64,000 bases of DNA from Candidatus Latescibacterota bacterium. GTDB lineage: Bacteria > Krumholzibacteriota > Krumholzibacteriia > JACNKJ01. The stretch spans positions 124,001 through 188,000 of the forward strand of contig JACKDC010000004.1 of assembly GCA_020633725.1 (NCBI GenBank). Reading direction: 5' to 3'. The notes below the pieces were generated by a model, which made no database searches, was not told the DNA's origin, and worked only from the letters and a program-made list of their open reading frames with translations. Within the stretch, counting starts at the first letter, position 1. Each line of letters opens with the position of its first letter. Shown here piece after piece: positions 1-7,654 of this stretch. The translations under genes were made by a program, and so were the position numbers.

Positions 1-210
1 CTGGGCCTCGCCGTCCGGCGGTCGCACCGCGTTGGCCAGCACCCACTCGTAGGTGTGGGCGCCCATGGCCAGCGCGCCGACGCTGGCGATGAAGTCCTCG
101 TAGTCGCCGCCCTCGGGATCGCCGAACTGCAGCAGCCAGTCCAGGCCGTGCCCGGCATCGGCGATGAAGCCGTCCAGGCTGGCGGCCGTGTAGTAGACGG
201 TTTTCGCCAT
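1..210 (-). CDS. Dihydrofolate reductase-family protein (RibD C-terminal-like), N-terminal part
   Basis: Seventy codons run from an ATG at 210 to the window edge, so the C-terminus is missing. The product begins MAKTVYYTAASLDGFIAD, the usual first beta strand and SxDGxIA motif of the small RibD_C/DHFR-like reductases (YwjB/YyaP type), followed by a GAxxMGAHTYEW segment typical of the same fold. Such proteins bind NAD(P)H; the substrate of this subfamily is generally unknown. It is transcribed away from the operon at 526 and shares a 315-bp divergent gap with it. Confidence 0.8.
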   Translation of the reverse strand, partial: MAKTVYYTAASLDGFIADAGHGLDWLLQFGDPEGGDYEDFIASVGALAMGAHTYEWVLANAVRPPDGEAQ

Positions 211-323
211 GGTCGCTGAAACCCCCCAAAGCGCAGGAGACGGCCGCCTCATCCGCCGCCACGAAGGGTCGCCACTATGGGCGAAGCTCCCGGCCGGCGT
301 GGGGCCGATTGCGCTTGCCAACT

Positions 324-352
324 TTGCAGGGCCTTATGACCTTCTGTAAAGC
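324..352 (+). promoter_or_regulatory. Putative sigma-70-type promoter of the pseudo-GDH operon
   Basis: TTGCAG at 324-329, a 17-bp spacer and TAAAGC at 347-352 fit the promoter style seen in front of many other genes here. Transcription would start near 359, at the first arm of the inverted repeat, giving a leader of about 165 nt before the GTG at 526. Prediction from sequence only. Confidence 0.4.
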
Positions 353-355
353 CGC

Positions 356-497
356 TCCTTGTGCCGCCGAAAATGTGCCTGCCCGTCTCCGAGGGCGGTC
401 TCGACGCCCGGGCCCCCAGCATGCTGGGTGACAACGGCGTTCACAGCCCAAGAACATGGGTGGATGGCGACCAGGCACATTTTCGGCGGCACAAGGA
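356..497. repeat. Perfect 26-bp inverted repeat enclosing 90 bp, in the leader of the pseudo-GDH operon
   Basis: Positions 356-381 and 472-497 are perfect reverse complements (26 bp, containing TGCCGCCGAAAATGTGCC and its complement). The enclosed 90 bp include a 14-bp palindrome at 415-428. No target-site duplication is visible, and no second copy was seen in the window. In RNA the arms would form a very stable stem ending about 14 nt before the Shine-Dalgarno of the gene at 526. It may be a MITE-like insertion or a leader regulatory structure. The rest of the 211-525 gap shows no gene. Confidence 0.85.
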
Positions 498-525
498 AAG
501 GCACTCCGTCGCGAGGGGGTTCAGC

Positions 526-1812
526 GTGGCTGTCGCCGGGGCCAGCGTTCTCCGCCAAGCCCAGCTCCGCTTCGAGGCCGCCGCCCGGCGTCTCGAGCTC
601 AGCGAGGCCGAGCGCGAGCTGCTCGGCAGCCCCCGCCTCGAGCTGCACTTCCGCATTCCCGTCCGCCTGGACGACGGCCGCCCGCGCATCTTCAGCGGCT
701 TCTGCATCCTCCACAGCGACGCCCTCGGCCCCGCCAAGGGCGGCCTGCGCTTCCACCCCCAGGAGTCGGCCGACCGGGTGCGCGCCCTGGCCATGGGGAT
801 GACCTGGCAGTCGGCCGCCCTCGGCCTGCCCTTGGGCGGCTGCGCCGGCGGGGTGATCTGCGATCCCCACGGGCTCGGCGCCCACGAGACGGAGGCGCTG
901 GCCCGGGGCTGGACGCGCCAGGCCGGCGCGGCGCTGGGCGCGCGGCGCCTGGTGCCGGGGCCGGACGTCATGGTGGGCGAGCGCGAGCTGATGTGGCTGC
1001 TGGACGAGCTGGAGACGCTGGGCGGCGCGCGCGCCCCCGGCGCGGTGGCTGGCAAGGGCCTGGTGCTCGGCGGCTCGCGGGGCTGCCCCCAGGCCGCGGG
1101 CTACGGGCTCGTCTACCTGCTGCGCGAGGCGCTGCGCGAGCGCGACCTGCGCCTGGACGCCGTGCGCGTGAGCGTGCAGGGCTACGGCACCGTGGCCCGT
1201 CACGCCGTGCAGCTGCTGACCCAGCTCGGCGCCACAGTGACCTGCGTGAGCAGCTGGGACGCCGCCGCCGGCGCGGCCCGCGCCTTCGTGAAGCCGGCCG
1301 GGGTGGACCCGCGCGAGCTGGAGCCGATCACCGACCGGCACGGGAGCATCGACGCCGCCCGGGCCGAGGCGCTCGGCTACACCGTGCTGCCCGGCGACGC
1401 CTGGCTGGAGCAGGAGGTGGAGATCCTCCTGCCGGCCGCGCTGGAGCAGCAGCTCCGCGAGGACAACGTGGCGCGCACGCACTCGGCCCTGCGCCTGGTG
1501 GTGGAGGGGGCGGGCAGCGCGGTGAGCGAGGGTGCGGCGGCGGCCCTGGCCGCGCGGGGCGTCGCCGTGCTCCCCGACCTGCTGGCCAACGCCGGCGGGC
1601 TCGTCTGCAGCTACTTCGAGCAGGTGCAGGGCGAGGTCAACTACGCCTGGGACGCCGACGAGGTGCTGGGCCGCCTCGACCTCACGCTCACCTCGGCCTA
1701 CCAGGCCGTGAGCGCCCTGGCCGAGCGCGCGCGCGTGGACCTGCGCGAGGCGGCGCTGCTGCTCGCCGTGGAGCGCGTGGCCGCGGCCTGCCGGGCGCGG
1801 CGCTGGGTATGA
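526..1812 (+). CDS. Glutamate dehydrogenase-like protein with substituted active site (probable pseudoenzyme)
   Basis: The 428-aa product aligns end to end without gaps through the N-terminal half with the intact GDH encoded at 7655-8941, also 428 aa. The GTG start at 526 was chosen because GAGGGGG lies just upstream and because it gives the same N-terminal length; reading further upstream would run through the inverted repeat. Lys71 (PAKGG) is kept, but the lysine of MTWK is Gln95 and the catalytic lysine of GGGKGG is Ala107 (GGCAGG). EATGYG is QAAGYG and EGANGP is EGAGSA. The Rossmann GYGTVA motif and NAGG..CSYFEQ are retained. Glutamate oxidation is therefore unlikely; a regulatory role is inferred. 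The stop codon overlaps the next start (ATGA). Confidence 0.85.
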   Translation: MAVAGASVLRQAQLRFEAAARRLELSEAERELLGSPRLELHFRIPVRLDDGRPRIFSGFCILHSDALGPAKGGLRFHPQESADRVRALAMGMTWQSAALGLPLGGCAGGVICDPHGLGAHETEALARGWTRQAGAALGARRLVPGPDVMVGERELMWLLDELETLGGARAPGAVAGKGLVLGGSRGCPQAAGYGLVYLLREALRERDLRLDAVRVSVQGYGTVARHAVQLLTQLGATVTCVSSWDAAAGAARAFVKPAGVDPRELEPITDRHGSIDAARAEALGYTVLPGDAWLEQEVEILLPAALEQQLREDNVARTHSALRLVVEGAGSAVSEGAAAALAARGVAVLPDLLANAGGLVCSYFEQVQGEVNYAWDADEVLGRLDLTLTSAYQAVSALAERARVDLREAALLLAVERVAAACRARRWV

Positions 1813-3551
1813 GCACGCTGCCGCCCTTCCGCCGGCGCTTCTTCGGCGCGGACGAGCGCTTCACCGTCATGGGCGAGGGCGCGCTGGGGGGCAAGGCCAC
1901 GGGGCTGGAGCTCATCCGCCGGCGCATCCTCGATCGGCTGGATCCCGCCGAGGCGCCGGGCATCACGGTGGACGTCCCCACGCTCACCGTGCTCAGCACC
2001 GAGCTGTTCGACCGCTTCATGGACGAGAACGACCTCTGGCCCGTGGCGCTGGAGGGCCTGCCCGACGACCGCCTCGCCCTGGCCTTCCAGCAGGCCGAGC
2101 TGCCGGCCGCCTTCGTCGGCGACCTGCGCGCCCTGGCCGACCTGGTTCACCAGCCGCTGGCCCTGCGCTCCTCGAGCCTGCTGGAGGACGCCCTTCACCA
2201 CCCCTTCGCCGGGGTCTACGCCACCAAGATGGTGCCCGGCGGCCAGGCGGGCGCCGCCGACCGCTTCCGGCAACTGGTGGAGGGCGTCAAGCTGATCTGG
2301 GCCTCCGCCTTCTTCGCCGCGGCGCGCCGCTACCGCGAGCGCGTGGGCGTGGGCCCGCGCGACGAGAAGATGGCCGTGGTGGTGCAGGAGATCGTGGGCC
2401 GCCGCCACGGCGACCGCTTCTACCCGGCGCTCTCGGGCGTGGCGCGCTCCCACAACCACTACCCCTTCGGCCACGCGCGGCCCGAGGACGGCGTGGTGAA
2501 CCTGGCCCTGGGCCTGGGGCGGCAGATCGTCGACGGCGGCCTGACCTGGAGCTACTCGCCCGCCTGGCCCGCGAGCCCCGCGCCCTTCAAAACCCTGAAC
2601 GACCTGCTCAAGAACACGCAGACCGGCTTCTGGGCCGTGAACATGGGCCGGCCGCCCGTGCACGATCCGCTGCGCGAGACCGAGTACCTGCTGCACGATG
2701 AACTTGAGACTGCCGAGGAGGACGGCGTGCTCGCGCCGCTGGCCTCTACCTACGACCCGCAGTCGGGCCGGCTGCGCCCGGGCCTCACGGCCGCCGGGCC
2801 GCGCGTGCTGGACTTCGCGCCCGTGCTGCGCCACGGCGCGCTGCCGCTGAACGCCGCGCTCCTGCGCCTGCTGGCCCTGTCGCGGGAGGCGCTGGAGGGC
2901 GAGGTGGAACTGGAGTTCGCCCTCACTCTGGACCCGGCCGTCCGCGGCCGCGCGCGCCTGGGCGTGCTGCAGCTGCGGCCCATGCTCGTCTCGGAGGAGC
3001 GCGTGGACATCCCCGCCGACCTGCGCGAGCGGCCCGAGCTGCTGCTGGCCGCCGACGGCGCCCTGGGCAACGGGGTCGAGACGGAGATCCGCGACGTCGT
3101 CTACCTGAAGCCCGCGGCCTTCGACACGCGGCACACGCGGAGCATGGCCGCAGCGCTGGAGGCGGTGAACCGCCGCCTCCAGGAGGCGGGGCGGCCCTAC
3201 CTGCTCATCGGCTTCGGCCGCTGGGGCAGCACGGACGAGTGGCTGGGCGTGCCCGTGGACTGGTCGCAGATCAGCGGCGCGCGGGTGATCGTCGAGGCCA
3301 CGCTGCCCGAACTGCGCACCGACATGAGCCAGGGCTCGCATTTCTTCCACAACCTGATCAGCTTCCAGGTGAAGTACCTCTCCGTCCCGCACGACGCGCG
3401 CCCGCCCATCGACTGGGCCTGGCTCGACGCGCGGCCGGCGGAGGAGGAGAGCACGTTCGTCCGCTGGATCCGCACGGCGCACCCCCTGGAGGTGCGCGTG
3501 GACGGGATCGGCGGCCACGCGGTGGTGATGCGCAATGCCCGAGACGCCTGA
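1809..3551 (+). CDS. PEP/pyruvate-binding (PPDK_N) domain protein lacking phosphohistidine and PEP domains
   Basis: A 580-aa protein translationally coupled to the pseudo-GDH through an ATGA overlap. GGKATG near residue 27, LRSSSLLED near 120 and the LEFA...LQLRP end near 380-390 are the ATP-grasp motifs of the N-terminal domain of PEP synthase and pyruvate phosphate dikinase. The swivelling phosphohistidine domain (TSHAA type) and the PEP barrel are absent, so the full PEP synthase cycle cannot occur on this chain. A C-terminal region with GFGRWGS near 468 and SQGSHFF is shared with the next gene. It probably uses ATP to phosphorylate something or acts as a sensor; the substrate is unknown. 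Its 3' end overlaps the next gene by 17 bp. Confidence 0.8.
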   Translation: MSTLPPFRRRFFGADERFTVMGEGALGGKATGLELIRRRILDRLDPAEAPGITVDVPTLTVLSTELFDRFMDENDLWPVALEGLPDDRLALAFQQAELPAAFVGDLRALADLVHQPLALRSSSLLEDALHHPFAGVYATKMVPGGQAGAADRFRQLVEGVKLIWASAFFAAARRYRERVGVGPRDEKMAVVVQEIVGRRHGDRFYPALSGVARSHNHYPFGHARPEDGVVNLALGLGRQIVDGGLTWSYSPAWPASPAPFKTLNDLLKNTQTGFWAVNMGRPPVHDPLRETEYLLHDELETAEEDGVLAPLASTYDPQSGRLRPGLTAAGPRVLDFAPVLRHGALPLNAALLRLLALSREALEGEVELEFALTLDPAVRGRARLGVLQLRPMLVSEERVDIPADLRERPELLLAADGALGNGVETEIRDVVYLKPAAFDTRHTRSMAAALEAVNRRLQEAGRPYLLIGFGRWGSTDEWLGVPVDWSQISGARVIVEATLPELRTDMSQGSHFFHNLISFQVKYLSVPHDARPPIDWAWLDARPAEEESTFVRWIRTAHPLEVRVDGIGGHAVVMRNARDA

Positions 3552-6500
3552 GACGCCTGAACAGCCCGCCGGCAGCGAGCAGGTCGACGCGATTCTCCTG
3601 GCCCTGCGCGAGCGGGCCAAGGAGCTCGAGTGCCTCTACCGGGTGGAGGAGATCCTCGCGCGCCCGGACCTCGACGTCTCCGAGCGCCTGCGCGCCGTGG
3701 CTCGCACGGTGGGACCCGGCTGGCAGTACCCGGAGACCTGCGAGGCGGTGATCACGCTGGGGCACGAGCGGCATCCGTCGAGGCCCTTCACGCCCACGCC
3801 CTGGGTGATGTCCGCGCCCATCCGCGTGCGCGGCCGCGAGGAGGGGCGCATCGAGGTCTACTACCTCGAGGAGCGGCCCGAGGCGGACCGCGGCCCCTTC
3901 CTCAAGGAGGAGGAGCGCCTGATCGCGTCCATCGCCGATCGCCTGGGCATCTGGCTCGCCATGCAGGAGCTCGCCGCCGGCGACGGGAACGGGACTCGCG
4001 GCGAGCTGGTGGTGGAGGAGCGCGACGAGGTCTGGCGCGGCCCGGCCGAGCTGCTTCGCCTCAGCGACCAGACGCTCTACCTCAGCATCGCGCGCAAGCT
4101 CATCAACCACCTCTGCTGGATGGGCCTCGACGAGGCGCAGGACATGCTGCGCGAGGCCGAGCTGGGCGGCGCGGGCGAGGAGGCCGTCGGCGAGCAGAAC
4201 GTGCCCGAGCGGCGCCGCCGGCCGGTGCACGAGGTGCTGCTCAGCGACCGGCCCTTCCTGCTGGCGGCGAAGCACCTGCGCGGCGCCGAGATCCTGGCGC
4301 TGATGCAGAAGTGGCTGCAGGAGGACAAGGCCAGCGGCTTCCTCAAGACCCTGAACAACCCCTACTCGCCCTTCGGCGAGGTGGCCGACGCGGTGCGGCG
4401 CTACGGGCAGTTCCTCGCGGCCGGCGGCAGCCTGGCCGAGCCCACGCGCCACGGCCTGCAGGTGTCGCTGGTGCGGCGCTTCCTCACCGAGCAGCTGGAC
4501 TACATCAAGTGCGCCAAGGAGTACTTCGGGCAGGAGGACTTCCAGGCCTTGCTCGACGCGATGATCATGACCGACAGCAGCCGCGGCCGCCTGGGGGGCA
4601 AGAGCGCGGGCCTGCTGCTGGCGCACAAGATCGTCGCCGCGGCGGCGGACGCGGAGCCCTCGCTGGCCCAGGTGCGCGTACCGAAGGCGGCCTACATCGT
4701 CTCGGACGCGCTGCTGGACTTCATCGCGCACAACGACCTCGCCGACGTCCTCGAGCAGAAGTACAAGGACGTCGCCCAGGTGCGGCGCGAGTACCCCAAC
4801 GTCGTCCAGCTCTTCAAGAACTCCCACTTCCCGCCGGCGCTGGTACGCAGCCTGACGGCCCTGCTCGACGACTTCGGCGAGGTGCCGCTCATCGTGCGCT
4901 CGTCCAGCCTGCTGGAGGACCGCCTCGGCACCTCCTTCGCGGGCAAGTACAAGAGCCTCTTCCTGGCCAACCAGGGCGAGCGCGCCGAGCGGCTGGACGC
5001 GCTGCTGGACGCCATCGCGGAGATCTACGCGTCGGTCTTCGGCCCCGATCCGGTGGAGTACCGCCGCGAGCGGGGGCTGCTGGACTTCAACGAGGAGATG
5101 GGCATCCTGATCGAGGAGGTGGTGGGCCGCCGCGTGGGCCGCTACTTCCTGCCCGCCTTCGCCGGCGTGGCCTTCAGCAACAACGAGTTCCGCTGGTCGC
5201 CGCGCATCCGCCGGGAGGACGGCCTCATCCGCCTCGTGCCGGGCCTGGGCACCCGCGCGGTGGACCGCATCGGCGACGACTACCCGATCCTCGTGGTGCC
5301 GGGCCAGCCCAACCTGCGCGCCAACGTCGCCATGGACGAGAAGGTCCGCTACTCGCCGCGCGAGATCGACTTCATCGACCTCGAGCGGCGCACCCTGCGC
5401 ACGCTGCCCATCAAGGAGTTCCTGGCCGAGTGCGGCACGGAGTTCCCCGGCTTCGAGAAGGTCTTCTCCCTGCTGGAGGGCGGCGACCTGCGGCGGGCCG
5501 CGCGGCTGCTGGTGGATCCCGAGCAGGACGACCTCGTGGCCACCTTCGCGGGCCTGATGGACGGCACGCCCTTCGTCCGCCAGGTGGCGGCGATGCTGCG
5601 CGTGCTCCAGGAGCAGCTCAAGACGCCGGTGGACATCGAGTTCGCCCACGACGGCGAGCAGTTCTACCTGCTGCAGTGCCGTCCCCAGAGCTACGCGGAC
5701 GAGGACGCGCCCGCGCCCATCCCCAAGGAGCTCGCGCCGGACGACGTGCTCTTCACCGCCAACCGCTACGTGTCCAACGGCTGGGTGCCGGACATCACGC
5801 ACATCGTCTACGTGGACGCGCGGCAGTACGCCGACCTCGACCGCCACGAGGACCTGCTGGCCGTGGGCCGCGCGGTGAGCGCGCTCAACAAGCTGCTGCC
5901 CAAGCGGCAGTTCGTGCTGATCGGGCCCGGGCGCTGGGGCAGCCGCGGGGACATCCGCCTGGGCGTGAACGTGAGCTACTCGGACATCAACAACAGCGCC
6001 ATGCTGATCGAGGTGGCGCGGCGCCAGGGCAGCTACGTGCCCGACCTCTCCTTCGGCACGCACTTCTTCCAGGACCTGGTGGAGAGCCGCATCCGCTACC
6101 TGCCGCTCTACCCCGACGAGCGGGACGTGCTCTTCAACGAGCGCTTCCTCGCGCGGGCGCCCAACCTGCTGGCCGAGATGCTGCCCGAGTTCGCGGAGCT
6201 GCAGCACGTGCTGCGGGTGATCGACGTCCCCGCGGCCAGCGGCGGCCGCGTGCTGCAGGTGCTGCTGAACGCCGACCTCGACGAGGCCGTGGGCCTGCTG
6301 GCCGCGACCGGCGCGCCGGCGCCCCCGCGGACCCGCGCCGGGACGGAGCGGCCCCAGCCCAGCGAGCAGTTCTGGCGCTGGCGGCAGGGGATGGCCGAGC
6401 GCATCGCGGCCGAGCTGGATCCCGCGCGCTTCGGCGTGGCGGCCTGCTACGTCTTCGGCAGCACGAAGAACGGCACGGCCGGGCCCTGCAGCGACATCGA

Positions 6501-6732
6501 CCTGCTCGTGCACTTCCGGGGTAATGACGAGCAGGAGCGCGAGCTGCGCCACTGGCTGGAGGGCTGGAGCCTCTGCCTGGCGGAGATGAACTACCTGCGC
6601 ACGGGCTACCGCACGGGCGGCCTGCTGGACGTGCACCTGGTGACCGACGCGGACATCGCCGCGCGCGACAGCTTCGCGCTCAAGATCGGCGCGGTCACGG
6701 ACCCGGCGCAGGAGCTGCGGCTGGGGGGCTAG
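3535..6732 (+). CDS. GAF-like + PPDK_N + nucleotidyltransferase fusion protein
   Basis: The 1065-aa product has three parts. Residues about 10-145 resemble a GAF/sensor domain (LRERAKELECLYRVEEIL, then YYLEERPE). Residues about 350-715 are a PPDK_N ATP-grasp domain with LGGKSAG near 353, RSSSLLEDRLG and DIEFAHDG...LLQCRP. Next comes the GPGRWGS/GTHFF module near 800 also found in the preceding protein. A C-terminal nucleotidyltransferase domain follows, with the FGSTKNGT...CSDIDLLVHF signature (GS..DxD) near 975-995. No phosphohistidine domain is present. It is the last gene of the operon and ends 4 bp inside the convergent phosphoesterase. Sensing by GAF, ATP use and nucleotidyl transfer to a partner, perhaps a GDH, is an inference. 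Confidence 0.8.
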   Translation: MPETPETPEQPAGSEQVDAILLALRERAKELECLYRVEEILARPDLDVSERLRAVARTVGPGWQYPETCEAVITLGHERHPSRPFTPTPWVMSAPIRVRGREEGRIEVYYLEERPEADRGPFLKEEERLIASIADRLGIWLAMQELAAGDGNGTRGELVVEERDEVWRGPAELLRLSDQTLYLSIARKLINHLCWMGLDEAQDMLREAELGGAGEEAVGEQNVPERRRRPVHEVLLSDRPFLLAAKHLRGAEILALMQKWLQEDKASGFLKTLNNPYSPFGEVADAVRRYGQFLAAGGSLAEPTRHGLQVSLVRRFLTEQLDYIKCAKEYFGQEDFQALLDAMIMTDSSRGRLGGKSAGLLLAHKIVAAAADAEPSLAQVRVPKAAYIVSDALLDFIAHNDLADVLEQKYKDVAQVRREYPNVVQLFKNSHFPPALVRSLTALLDDFGEVPLIVRSSSLLEDRLGTSFAGKYKSLFLANQGERAERLDALLDAIAEIYASVFGPDPVEYRRERGLLDFNEEMGILIEEVVGRRVGRYFLPAFAGVAFSNNEFRWSPRIRREDGLIRLVPGLGTRAVDRIGDDYPILVVPGQPNLRANVAMDEKVRYSPREIDFIDLERRTLRTLPIKEFLAECGTEFPGFEKVFSLLEGGDLRRAARLLVDPEQDDLVATFAGLMDGTPFVRQVAAMLRVLQEQLKTPVDIEFAHDGEQFYLLQCRPQSYADEDAPAPIPKELAPDDVLFTANRYVSNGWVPDITHIVYVDARQYADLDRHEDLLAVGRAVSALNKLLPKRQFVLIGPGRWGSRGDIRLGVNVSYSDINNSAMLIEVARRQGSYVPDLSFGTHFFQDLVESRIRYLPLYPDERDVLFNERFLARAPNLLAEMLPEFAELQHVLRVIDVPAASGGRVLQVLLNADLDEAVGLLAATGAPAPPRTRAGTERPQPSEQFWRWRQGMAERIAAELDPARFGVAACYVFGSTKNGTAGPCSDIDLLVHFRGNDEQERELRHWLEGWSLCLAEMNYLRTGYRTGGLLDVHLVTDADIAARDSFALKIGAVTDPAQELRLGG

Positions 6733-7589
6733 AGCAGCTCCCGCGTGGCGGCGGCGGGCGCGGCGGGGTCGAAGCGGACCAGCGCCAGCTCGGGGCCGTC
6801 GTGGGCGCCGCCGAGGCACCAGGTCTCGCCGAGGCGCACGCGCCACTCACCGCTCAGCCGGGCGGCCTCATGGACGTGGCCGTGCAAGGTCACGGCCGGC
6901 TGCCGCGCCTCGACGAAGCGCCGCACCGCGATGGATCCCACGTGCGGATCCACGGGCACGTGCTCCACCGTGCGTCCGGCGAGTTCGGCGAGGTCGAGCG
7001 CCGTGTCGTAGGGCGGCGCGTGGAAGAGACAGATCGCGTGCGTGAGGTCCGCGTGCCCGGCCAGCGAGTCCAGGTCGCGCGCGATGCTGCCGTAGCGGAT
7101 CGCCGCCGTGCGCTCGGGCCGCGTCCGTAGCCCCTCCTCGGGCGACAGGCAGCCCGGGTCCACGAAGCGCGAGACGTCGTAGCGCTCCCAGTCCTTGAGC
7201 AGGAAGGGCGTGGGCGGGATGCAGGCGTAGCCCAGCAGCGGGCGGCCCCGCCACTCGAGGCGCCGGTCGTGCAGGTAGGTCCAGGCGCCGCGGGCGGCGG
7301 CGTCCAGCACGGCGGCCTCCTCGAAGCGGGGGTCGTCGTTGCCGAGGATCAGGAAGACGTCCGGCGCGGCCGCCTCCAGACGATCCCGCAGTTCCAGAAA
7401 GCGCGCGAGGAGGTGGTCGGAGACGAAATCGCCCCCGGCCCAGCCGAGGGCGCGCGTGACGGCGGGCGCGGGCGGCAGCAGATCGCCACCCAGGAAGATC
7501 GCATCCGGCCGCTCCTGGGCGGCGCGGGCCAGGAGCTTCGTGTAGCGCTCCACGCTGCCGTGCAGGTCCGTTGCGAAGAAGCAGAGCAG
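6729..7589 (-). CDS. Calcineurin-like metallophosphoesterase
   Basis: A 286-aa protein with FFATDLHGS, FLGGDLLPP, LILGNDD and LHGHVHE, the Asp-x-His, Gly-Asp, Gly-Asn-Asp and Gly-His-x-His metal-binding blocks of calcineurin-like phosphoesterases. No ATG, GTG or TTG lies in frame at the expected N-terminus. A strong AGGAGG at 7597-7602 sits seven bases before an in-frame CTG at 7589, so CTG is taken as the start. It lies 65 bp downstream of the GDH gene on the same strand, probably in one transcript. The substrate cannot be told from sequence. Confidence 0.82.
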   Translation of the reverse strand: MLCFFATDLHGSVERYTKLLARAAQERPDAIFLGGDLLPPAPAVTRALGWAGGDFVSDHLLARFLELRDRLEAAAPDVFLILGNDDPRFEEAAVLDAAARGAWTYLHDRRLEWRGRPLLGYACIPPTPFLLKDWERYDVSRFVDPGCLSPEEGLRTRPERTAAIRYGSIARDLDSLAGHADLTHAICLFHAPPYDTALDLAELAGRTVEHVPVDPHVGSIAVRRFVEARQPAVTLHGHVHEAARLSGEWRVRLGETWCLGGAHDGPELALVRFDPAAPAAATRELL

Positions 7590-7654
7590 GGTCCGACCTC
7601 CTGCGAACGGGGCGCCGCGGCCCCGTTCCGCACGCTCCTGCCCGCGCTTGCCCG

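Noticed and set aside
361..525. Extra 55 codons before the pseudo-GDH GTG
   Set aside because: They read through the inverted repeat and have no counterpart in the intact GDH; the GTG at 526 has its own ribosome site.
456..1808. The upstream in-frame extension of the PPDK_N gene
   Set aside because: It runs in another frame through the pseudo-GDH gene and is Arg/Pro/Gly-rich; the ATGA overlap at 1809 is the real start.
3358..6846. A 1162-codon open frame on the minus strand opposite the PPDK_N genes
   Set aside because: It is a shadow of high-GC coding sequence: low-complexity His/Val/Gly/Arg-rich text with no motifs, while the plus strand encodes clear domains.
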